A stretch of DNA of 12,305 nt from Candidatus Aegiribacteria sp. (GTDB lineage Bacteria > Fermentibacterota > Fermentibacteria > Fermentibacterales > JCC-6): the NCBI GenBank assembly GCA_030642525.1, contig DAOWNO010000028.1:1-12305 (forward strand), given 5' to 3'. The position numbers and the translations under genes were made by a program. Within the stretch, counting starts at the first letter, position 1. Every line of letters begins with the position of its first letter. Positions 7,000 through 12,305 of this stretch are shown here, one piece after another. Under the pieces are notes generated by a model. It was not told where the DNA came from. It made no database searches and saw only the letters and a list, made by a program, of their open reading frames with translations.

Positions 7000-7820
7000 A
7001 AGGATCTTCCTGCAGATCCGTGCAACATAAGTATGAGCCATACTACAGGAACTACGGCAAGAATGCTGTCAAACCGGTCAAGTACACCTCCGTGCCCGGG
7101 AAGAATTGATCCGGTGTCCTTTACGCCGGCATCTCTTTTCAAGGCTGACTCAAACAGATCCCCGGTGACAGCAGCGATGGAACCTGCTATTCCGATCGCG
7201 ACCATCAGAAACAGCGGAAATCCTGCTCCGGCTGAACCGGCGAACATTGCTCCTGCAACAGCTCCAGCTATACCTGCAATTAAACCCTCCCAGGATTTTG
7301 CCGGGCTGACAGCGGGTGCCAGCTTGTGTTTCCCGAAGGCGCTTCCGATAAAATAGGCCATCGAATCTGCGGCCCAGCATAGAATAAGCGGTATAAATAG
7401 AATCCAGGGTGACTCAAAATCAAGTCTCAATCTTGCCAGAAGGCCAAAACCGAGTGCGATAACGGCCATAATTCCGGTGCTGCCGGCAATCCTTTTTCCA
7501 GCATCGGTAACTCCATCCCCCAGAACCCACCATAAAGACATTACTGTTCCGGGAATCAGAAGTATCACCAAAGCGAAAGCAGGATCAAGCAAAGAAACTG
7601 ATGCAGCTGCGCCGCCAGCCAGTATCGCTCCTACTGCTTTCTTTGAAATCCCTGCAGCTGAGTCGAGAAGAGAAATCGCCTCTGACCCGCACAATGCCGC
7701 TATCAAAGAAAAGAAGATAACTGTAAGAACCGGTATATTAAAAAGAGCGACAGCAACAAACAGTCCAATGCCGGGAACGGCAATGGCAATTCTTTTCACA
7801 AGTGAATGAAATGGCTTCAT
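6996..7820 (-). CDS. cdsA: Phosphatidate cytidylyltransferase (CDP-diglyceride synthase)
   Basis: This integral membrane enzyme of 274 residues makes CDP-diacylglycerol from phosphatidate and CTP, the branch point for bacterial phospholipids. The C-terminal family signature is clear at residues 225-251: SALKRDAGVKD, then LPGHGGVLDRFDS. An upstream conserved stretch, CWAADSMAYFIGSAFGK (148-164), is followed by SPAKSWEGLIAG (172-183). The rest is mostly hydrophobic, with several predicted membrane helices starting at about residue 10. The ATG overlaps the uppS stop by one base (TGATG), and its own stop overlaps the GTG of dxr, so the gene is embedded in a coupled run. The SD is poor (GGCGGT), which suggests dependence on uppS translation. 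Length is typical. Confidence 0.96.
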   Translation of the reverse strand: MKPFHSLVKRIAIAVPGIGLFVAVALFNIPVLTVIFFSLIAALCGSEAISLLDSAAGISKKAVGAILAGGAAASVSLLDPAFALVILLIPGTVMSLWWVLGDGVTDAGKRIAGSTGIMAVIALGFGLLARLRLDFESPWILFIPLILCWAADSMAYFIGSAFGKHKLAPAVSPAKSWEGLIAGIAGAVAGAMFAGSAGAGFPLFLMVAIGIAGSIAAVTGDLFESALKRDAGVKDTGSILPGHGGVLDRFDSILAVVPVVWLILMLHGSAGRSL

Positions 7821-8521
7821 CAGTTACCGCCAATATCTCCAAAACGTCTCCGTCTGGATTCGTAGTCCGCGATAGCCTCCTGAAGGTGTTTTCGTCTGAA
7901 ATCAGGCCACAGAGTATCGGTAAAATACAATTCTGAATATGCTGACTCCCATAAGAGGAAATTGGAAAGCCTTTTCTCCCCGCTTGTGCGAATTATCAAA
8001 TCAGGATCGGGCACGTCAGGAAGGTACATGCTCGAAGAGATTGATTCTTCTGAAATATCCGTCACGGATTTACTGCCGGCTTTAATATCAGCGGTCAAGC
8101 GTTTCACAGCATCGACTATCTCGGCTCTGCCTCCGTAGCTCAATGCAAGAATCAGATTCAGACCCAGATTCGATTCCGTCCTGGCAATTGCTGCGTCAAG
8201 ATCAGAGCGGGGTTTTACCGGAAGGTCATCCAGTCTGCCCGCTGCGCGAATTCTGACATCTTTTCTGTCAAGATCGTCAATGTTTCTTTTTATGAATCTG
8301 CTGAGAAGAAACATTATGAAACTGACTTCAGCCTTCGGGCGTTTCCAGTTCTCGGTTGAAAAGGCAAACAGAGTGAGATATTTGATTCCAACCTCACCAC
8401 AGTATTCAACTGCTTCATGAATGGACTCCTCAGCAGCTTTATGTCCATCAATTCTTGGGAGACCGCGGGATCTTGCCCAGCGGCCGTTGCCGTCCATAAT
8501 AATACCGAGGTGGGTGAGCAT
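7820..8521 (-). CDS. uppS: Isoprenyl transferase, undecaprenyl diphosphate synthase
   Basis: The product is a cis-prenyltransferase that condenses isopentenyl diphosphate onto farnesyl diphosphate to make the C55 carrier lipid precursor for cell-wall sugars. It has 233 residues from ATG 8521. Motifs include IIMDGNGRWA (7-16; catalytic D10 and R14), RIDGHKA (23-29), LTLFAFSTENWKRP (49-62), DPDLIIRTSGE (172-182), RLSNFLLW (184-191) and E197 for Mg2+ near the end. The frame is open up to a TTG at 8563, but that start would overlap frr by 35 bases. The ATG fits the homologous N-terminus and lies seven bases after the frr stop. No strong SD is visible, so reinitiation after frr is likely. Confidence 0.96.
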   Translation of the reverse strand: MLTHLGIIMDGNGRWARSRGLPRIDGHKAAEESIHEAVEYCGEVGIKYLTLFAFSTENWKRPKAEVSFIMFLLSRFIKRNIDDLDRKDVRIRAAGRLDDLPVKPRSDLDAAIARTESNLGLNLILALSYGGRAEIVDAVKRLTADIKAGSKSVTDISEESISSSMYLPDVPDPDLIIRTSGEKRLSNFLLWESAYSELYFTDTLWPDFRRKHLQEAIADYESRRRRFGDIGGN

Positions 8522-8528
8522 GGAGTTA

Positions 8529-9086
8529 TCAGATCTCAAGAATGTCAGCTTCCTTCGCCTCAAGCAGTCTGTCTATCTCGGAAATGGCATTATCTGCTGA
8601 TTCCTGTATGTCGTTCAAGGCCTTGCGCTCTTCATCCTCGGTGATCTCGCTTGCTTTGCTGGCCTTATGCAGCAATTCGTTACCACTTCTCCTGATATTC
8701 CTGATAGCTGTTCTTCCCGATTCTGCCATCGTTTTGACATGACGGCTAAGTTCCTTTCTGCGATCATCGGAGAGTTTTGGTACAGGTATCCGTATAACCG
8801 AACCATCCGAAGCAGCTCTGAGTCCAAGGTCAGATTTCTGAATCGCTCTTACTATAGCGTCAGATGTTGACGGATCGAAAGGTTGAATAACGATAAGCCT
8901 TGGCTCCGGAGCTGAAAGACCGGCAACCTGCTTTATCGGATGCTGTCCTCCCCAGCATTCCACCCGGATATTGTCAAGCAGAGCCGGGCTGGCTTTCCCG
9001 GTTCTGATAACAGCCATTTCACGGGCAGTGCTTTCCACAGTTTTCTTCATTTTGCTTTTTTGATCTATAATAATCTCGGTTATCAT
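8529..9086 (-). CDS. frr: Ribosome recycling factor
   Basis: The 185-residue product, exactly the usual family length, splits post-termination ribosomes together with EF-G. The N-terminal helix ends in the conserved MAVIRTGKASPALLDNIRV (24-42). Domain II holds IQPFDPS (67-73), and domain I resumes with DGSVIRIPVPKLSDDRRKEL. The C-terminal helix contains the conserved stretch IRNIRRSGNELLHK followed by an acidic EDE segment. GGAGG lies about nine bases before the ATG, a good SD. The start overlaps the pyrH stop as ATGA. Confidence 0.97.
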   Translation of the reverse strand: MITEIIIDQKSKMKKTVESTAREMAVIRTGKASPALLDNIRVECWGGQHPIKQVAGLSAPEPRLIVIQPFDPSTSDAIVRAIQKSDLGLRAASDGSVIRIPVPKLSDDRRKELSRHVKTMAESGRTAIRNIRRSGNELLHKASKASEITEDEERKALNDIQESADNAISEIDRLLEAKEADILEI

Positions 9087-9805
9087 GAATCTTTCCCTCC
9101 AACAATACTTCCGATAGACGGTTCTGAAAGAATCCTGACAATATTCACAGGATCCCGGATATCAAAAATACTAATAGGAAGTTCGGCATTGCGACAGATA
9201 GCAACAGCTGCAGCATCCATAACCTTCAGATCGAGCTTGAGAACCTCCTCGAATGATAACTTTGCAAACCGTTTCGCATCGGGATTATGCTCCGGATCAC
9301 TATCGTAAATTCCATCGACCTTCGTACCTTTCAGCAGCAGAGAACATGCTGTCTGAACTGCTCTAAGTGCTGCCGCAGTGTCAGTAGTAAGGCATGGATT
9401 GCCGGTTCCACCTGCATAAATGACAACATATCCCCGTTCAAGATATTCATTTGCAAGGCGGGGCGAGAAGAATTCCACGAAACCGGACATCTGAATGGCA
9501 GAAAGCACGACAGCATCGCCGCCGTGCTTTTCAATAGCATCTCTCAGTGCAAGACTGTTAATTACGGTAGCAATCATTCCCATCTGATCTCCGGTTATTC
9601 GATCTATTGTTGAAAGATCTCTTCCCCGGATGAAATTACCACCACCGGTTACAATTCCAACCTGAATGCCATCCGAAACAAGGTCCATCAAGGACTCTGT
9701 CAGTCTCTTTACCGTAAGAGAATCAATACCGTGACCAGCTTCACCTGCCAGAACTTCTCCACTTATCTTCAGGAGAATCCTGGCGGTCCGGTCTTCCTCT
9801 TTCAT
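9083..9805 (-). CDS. pyrH: UMP kinase
   Basis: This 240-residue amino acid kinase-family enzyme phosphorylates UMP to UDP with ATP in pyrimidine nucleotide synthesis, and is typically a hexamer. ILLKISGE (10-17) is the phosphate-binding N-terminal strand and loop. VTGGGNFIRGR (52-62) and DQMGMIATVINSLALRDA (73-90) form the UMP site. GGTGNPCLTTDTAAALRA (132-149) and TKVDGIYDSDP (161-171) are the nucleotide-binding region. The ATG shares one base with the tsf stop (TGATG), and TAGGA lies seven bases upstream. The start and length fit the family. Confidence 0.97.
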   Translation of the reverse strand: MKEEDRTARILLKISGEVLAGEAGHGIDSLTVKRLTESLMDLVSDGIQVGIVTGGGNFIRGRDLSTIDRITGDQMGMIATVINSLALRDAIEKHGGDAVVLSAIQMSGFVEFFSPRLANEYLERGYVVIYAGGTGNPCLTTDTAAALRAVQTACSLLLKGTKVDGIYDSDPEHNPDAKRFAKLSFEEVLKLDLKVMDAAAVAICRNAELPISIFDIRDPVNIVRILSEPSIGSIVGGKDS

Positions 9806-10401
9806 CAGGTTCCTATGGAGAATCTTGCAAATCGACTGATAACAATATTTTCACGAAGTCTCGCTATCAGATTGGTAAGTGCATCTTTAACTGTTCCTAC
9901 ATCAGGATCATCTGCCCATTCCTGATCAAGAAGACAGGCTTCCGAGTAATATTTATCCAGTCGCCCTTCAATAATCTTCTCAATGATATTAGCCGGTTTA
10001 CCTGAATCTTTCAGCTGCGCAAGAAGTACTTTCTTCTCAGCTTCAATTTCTTCTTCGGGCAGGTCGTTGCGGGATACAACATTTGGAGGATATGCCGCTA
10101 TGTGCATCGCAACCTTTTTTGCGAACTTCTGGAAATCATCGGTTCTGGCAACGAAATCAGTTTCGCAGTTAATCTCCACCAGTACTCCCAGCTTGCCGGG
10201 AGGATGTATGTACGATACAATCAATCCCTCTGCAGCTTCTCTGAGAGCTTTCCTGGATGCTACTTTAACACCCTTTTCCCGAAGGAATGAAATGGCTCTC
10301 TGCAAGTCTCCATCGCTTTCTTCGAGTGCTTTCTTGCAGTCCATCATTCCTGCTCCAGTAGCTTTTCTAAGTTGTTTCAGATGATCCAGATTAATGGACA
10401 T
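9805..10401 (-). CDS. tsf: Elongation factor Ts, short form
   Basis: EF-Ts is the nucleotide exchange factor that releases GDP from EF-Tu. The product has 198 residues. The N-terminal UBA-like domain carries KQLRKATGAGMMDCKKAL (9-26), and the core carries VEINCETDFVAR (75-86), whose TDFVAR motif contacts EF-Tu. At 198 residues it is close to the short Thermus-type EF-Ts and well below the roughly 280 residues of the E. coli protein. It appears to have a single core subdomain rather than two. The reading frame is intact with no sign of truncation. The start shares one base with the rpsB stop (TAATG). Confidence 0.96.
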   Translation of the reverse strand: MSINLDHLKQLRKATGAGMMDCKKALEESDGDLQRAISFLREKGVKVASRKALREAAEGLIVSYIHPPGKLGVLVEINCETDFVARTDDFQKFAKKVAMHIAAYPPNVVSRNDLPEEEIEAEKKVLLAQLKDSGKPANIIEKIIEGRLDKYYSEACLLDQEWADDPDVGTVKDALTNLIARLRENIVISRFARFSIGT

Positions 10402-11501
10402 TATTCACCCGAATCCTTTCCCTCTTCCTGAGCTTCCTTCGGCTTCTCGTTGACTGAAGCCGTATCCTTTGCAGTATCTCCAGAAGTATCTTCTGCTGCA
10501 GCTTTCTTTTCAGTCTTCCCTGCCGTAGTTTTCTTTACGGATGGGTCTGCTGTCTTCTTCTCCGGTTTGGCAGCAGGTGTCTTCTTCTCCGGTTTGGCAG
10601 CAGCTGTCTTCTTCTCCGGCTTGGCAACAGGTGTCTTCTTCTCCGGTTTGGCAGCAGCTGTCTTCTTCTCCGGTTTGGCAACAGGTGTCTTCTTCTCCGG
10701 CTTGGCAGCAGGTGTCTTCTTCTCCGGTTTGGCAGCAGCTGTCTTCTTCTCTTCAGATTCACCGGTATCCGTGATATCAACCGTCGGAATCAGTTTCTCC
10801 GTTGAAGTATCAGGAGCAGCTCCTTCAGCGCCAAGAAGGACATAATCAGCCAGAGTGCCGATAATCAGTGAAATAGATTTGATTGCATCATCGTTTCCCG
10901 GAATCGGATAATCAACTTCCGTCGGGTCACAGTTCGTATCAACTATTCCTACACAGGGAATATTGAGTTTCCTTGCTTCGCGAACAGCGATCTGCTCCTT
11001 CTTGATATCTACGACCACAATTGCTCCAGGCAGCTTTTTCATATGGCGAATACCTGTAAGATCCTTCTCCAGTTTTTCCCTTTGCCTTCTTTTTTGAAGA
11101 ATCTCCTTTTTCGTCATGCTTGCAGGAAACCCGTCCTTTTCAGCTTTTTCAAGTTCAATCAAAGTTTCTATGCCTTTGGAAATGGTCTTGAAATTTGTGA
11201 GCATGCCACCCATCCATCTTTCAGTGACATAGTACTGACCGCATCTGATGGCGTGTTCCTTCAGGCATTCCCTTCCCTGCTTCTTGGTGGCAACGAAAAG
11301 AACGCTTTTACCTGATGCGATAGTTCTGGCAATCAGATTGCAGGCATCCTCCAGAAGAGCTCTGGACTTTTTGAGATCAATGATATGAATGCCATTTCGA
11401 GCCATGAAGATGTAATTCCGCATCCGGGGATTCCATCGGCTTTTCTGGTGACCGAAGTGAATTCCGGCTTCCAGCATTTCCTGCATGGAAGGTATTTCCA
11501 T
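10401..11501 (-). CDS. rpsB: 30S ribosomal protein S2 with a long repetitive Lys/Ala/Pro tail
   Basis: Residues 1 to about 228 are a normal S2: EAGIHFGHQKSRWNPRM (11-27), FMARNGIHIIDL (32-43), the WMGGMLTNFKT stretch (96-106), and the PGAIVVVDIKKE and IVDTNCDP (186-193) segments. S2 binds the 30S head-platform junction and is needed for S1 docking. Most S2 proteins end soon after this, but here about 130 residues follow. After an acidic linker, residues 251-313 are seven copies of a nine-residue unit EKKT[PA][AV]AKP, then degenerate KKT and KKA segments and an acidic end. The ATG at 11501 has AAAGGA upstream. A tail this basic might contact rRNA or DNA, which is inference. The tail is in frame with the core and shows no break. 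Confidence 0.97.
   Translation of the reverse strand: MEIPSMQEMLEAGIHFGHQKSRWNPRMRNYIFMARNGIHIIDLKKSRALLEDACNLIARTIASGKSVLFVATKKQGRECLKEHAIRCGQYYVTERWMGGMLTNFKTISKGIETLIELEKAEKDGFPASMTKKEILQKRRQREKLEKDLTGIRHMKKLPGAIVVVDIKKEQIAVREARKLNIPCVGIVDTNCDPTEVDYPIPGNDDAIKSISLIIGTLADYVLLGAEGAAPDTSTEKLIPTVDITDTGESEEKKTAAAKPEKKTPAAKPEKKTPVAKPEKKTAAAKPEKKTPVAKPEKKTAAAKPEKKTPAAKPEKKTADPSVKKTTAGKTEKKAAAEDTSGDTAKDTASVNEKPKEAQEEGKDSGE
10564..10752. repeat. Seven 27-bp tandem repeats inside rpsB
   Basis: Seven contiguous 27-bp units start at 10564, 10591, 10618, 10645, 10672, 10699 and 10726. They differ at only a few positions: T or C at base 3, G or A at base 9, G or C at base 13, and the last base of the final unit. 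The base 9 and 13 changes produce the AAA, PAA and PVA variants of the encoded nine-residue unit; the base 3 change is silent. The near identity suggests recent slippage or unequal recombination, so copy number may vary among strains. An eighth, diverged unit follows on the low-coordinate side. Confidence 0.93.
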
Positions 11502-11631
11502 TTACTTATCCTTTCGGTTATCCACCGGTCGGTTTGATCGAACCAATCTCCGTGTACAGGAGACACCGAGGTCATCACCACCAACCGTGTGTGTTCAGAT
11601 GAGACAGAAAGATATCAGGCACACCTGTATT
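11502..11631 (-). promoter_or_regulatory. rpsB 5' leader with three small hairpins
   Basis: This is the only sizeable gap in the minus-strand cluster. In transcript order it holds three inverted repeats: 11547-11563 (five-base stem TCTCC/GGAGA, seven-base loop), 11531-11544 (GGTT/AACC, six-base loop) and 11515-11527 (CGGT/ACCG, five-base loop). The SD AAAGGA follows and then the rpsB ATG. No T-run follows any stem, so these are not plain terminators. S2 autoregulates through its leader in some bacteria. Whether this leader does so, or holds a separate promoter, is unproven. Confidence 0.35.
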
Positions 11632-12018
11632 CTATCGTTTTGAGAACTGGAAGCGCTTTCTTGCTTTTGGCTGACCGTATTTCTTTCTCTCGACTATTCT
11701 TGGGTCCCTCCGAAGCATACCCTCCGATTTCAGCAAAGGTCTGAATTCGGGATCTACCGTAATCAGAGCTCTTGCTATTCCAAGTCTGATTGCACCGGCC
11801 TGCCCGGTAATTCCACCACCGTGAACGTTAACAAGCAGATCGTACTTGTCAGATACTCCAACTGTTTCAAGAGGCTCAAATGCATGCTCGAACTGCCTGC
11901 GAAGGTTGAAATATTCTCCTGGATCTCTGTGGTTGATCTTGATCCTGCCGTTTCCAGGCCTCAGATAGCACCTTGCAGTTGCTCTTTTCCGTCTTCCTAC
12001 ACCTATGTACTGCTTCAT
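11632..12018 (-). CDS. rpsI: 30S ribosomal protein S9
   Basis: The 128-residue product is of typical length. S9 sits in the 30S head, and its C-terminal tail reaches toward P-site tRNA. The N-terminus QYIGVGRRKRATARCYLRPG (3-22) and the centre VNVHGGGITGQAGAIRLGIARAL match the family. The C-terminus KKYGQPKARKRFQFSKR is the conserved basic tail ending in SKR. The ATG overlaps the rplM stop as ATGA, and GGGAGGTG just upstream is a strong SD. rplM-rpsI is a near-universal bacterial pair. Confidence 0.98.
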   Translation of the reverse strand: MKQYIGVGRRKRATARCYLRPGNGRIKINHRDPGEYFNLRRQFEHAFEPLETVGVSDKYDLLVNVHGGGITGQAGAIRLGIARALITVDPEFRPLLKSEGMLRRDPRIVERKKYGQPKARKRFQFSKR

Positions 12019-12305
12019 CTCACCTCCCTGGAAACATTAATTTCAAGATTCTTTGGTTCCTGAGCTTCATGCGGGTGTTCATTTCCCACATATATCTTCA
12101 GCTTTCTGATCTGCTTACGGGCAAGCCTGTTCTTTGGCAGCATTCCCCGAACAGCTTTTCTGAGAATTCTGTCAGGATGCTTATCAAGCAGTTCTTTCAT
12201 GCGAGTAACCCTCCTGCCGCCAGGATATCCTGTATGACGGTGGTACTCTTTCTGTTTAAGCTTTCTACCCGTAAACCGCATTTTCTCAACATTTGTTACA
12301 ATAAT
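12015..12305 (-). CDS. rplM: 50S ribosomal protein L13, N-terminus outside the window
   Basis: The visible 96 residues are the C-terminal two-thirds of L13 (about 142 residues in E. coli). The frame is open to the window edge, where IIVTNVEK precedes MRFTGRKLKQKEYHRHTGYPGG, the conserved L13 stretch. An internal ATG at 12281 is therefore not the start. MLPKNRLARKQIRKLKIYVGNEHPHEAQEP is the typical C-terminal block. L13 is an early-assembly 50S protein. It should be the first gene of the cluster, so its promoter lies beyond the right edge. Confidence 0.96.
   Translation of the reverse strand: MIVTNVEKMRFTGRKLKQKEYHRHTGYPGGRRVTRMKELLDKHPDRILRKAVRGMLPKNRLARKQIRKLKIYVGNEHPHEAQEPKNLEINVSREVR

Noticed and set aside
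7000..7041. ATG 7041 start for dxr
   Set aside because: It adds 14 non-conserved residues inside cdsA. GTG 6999 has a better SD, a GTGA overlap and the expected position of the nucleotide-binding motif.
8522..8563. TTG 8563 start for uppS
   Set aside because: It overlaps frr by 35 bases without a good SD. ATG 8521 gives the family-typical N-terminus.
10564..10752. CRISPR-like direct repeats
   Set aside because: The units are contiguous with no spacers, are 27 bp (nine codons) long and lie in frame inside rpsB.
10450..10845. Long plus-strand open frames opposite the rpsB tail, encoding Val/Phe/Ser-rich repeats
   Set aside because: They are antisense shadows of the 27-bp repeats. The minus-strand S2 frame is contiguous with a conserved core and explains them.

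Overview
The window is bacterial, densely coding, and splits into two halves that converge near position 4650. Moderate base composition, a Sec-type lipoprotein, a site-2 protease (rseP), the MEP isoprenoid enzyme Dxr and the order rplM-rpsI-rpsB-tsf-pyrH-frr-uppS-cdsA-dxr-rseP suggest a Gram-negative-type bacterium. It may be an uncultivated lineage near the FCB group, but that placement is an inference from gene order and protein style only.

Left half, plus strand (1-4646). The window opens inside a small lipoprotein gene whose signal peptide and lipobox are visible. Next comes a protein of at least 1194 residues with two tandem class III nucleotide cyclase domains, a STAND/AAA-type NTPase and a C-terminal TPR array. 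This is the layout of mammalian soluble adenylyl cyclase (ADCY10). The two cyclase domains look complementary: the first keeps the metal-binding aspartates, and the second keeps the Asn/Arg transition-state pair. The first ATG (418) would cut off the first beta strand of the catalytic fold. The same frame is open upstream to 310 and encodes a plausible family N-terminus, with a good Shine-Dalgarno in front of a CTG codon at 334. After a 179-base gap comes a 154-residue predicted exported protein of unknown function.

Right half, minus strand (4658-12305). Reading from the right edge, ten housekeeping genes run in one direction: rplM (partial), rpsI, rpsB, tsf, pyrH, frr, uppS, cdsA, dxr and rseP. 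Nearly every junction is a 1-, 4- or 7-base overlap (ATGA, GTGA, TGATG, TAATG), so translational coupling is likely along the whole set. The exceptions are a 130-base leader before rpsB, which contains three small hairpins, and a 7-base gap before uppS. The cluster links ribosome synthesis (L13, S9, S2), elongation and recycling (EF-Ts, RRF) and UMP phosphorylation to isoprenoid, undecaprenyl-carrier and phospholipid precursor synthesis and to membrane stress proteolysis. Ribosomal protein S2 carries an unusual C-terminal tail of about 130 residues built on seven near-identical 27-bp tandem repeats.

No RNA genes, insertion sequences, CRISPR arrays or phage genes were seen. The most interesting items are the soluble-cyclase-like signalling protein with its apparent non-canonical start, and the repeat-expanded S2 tail.
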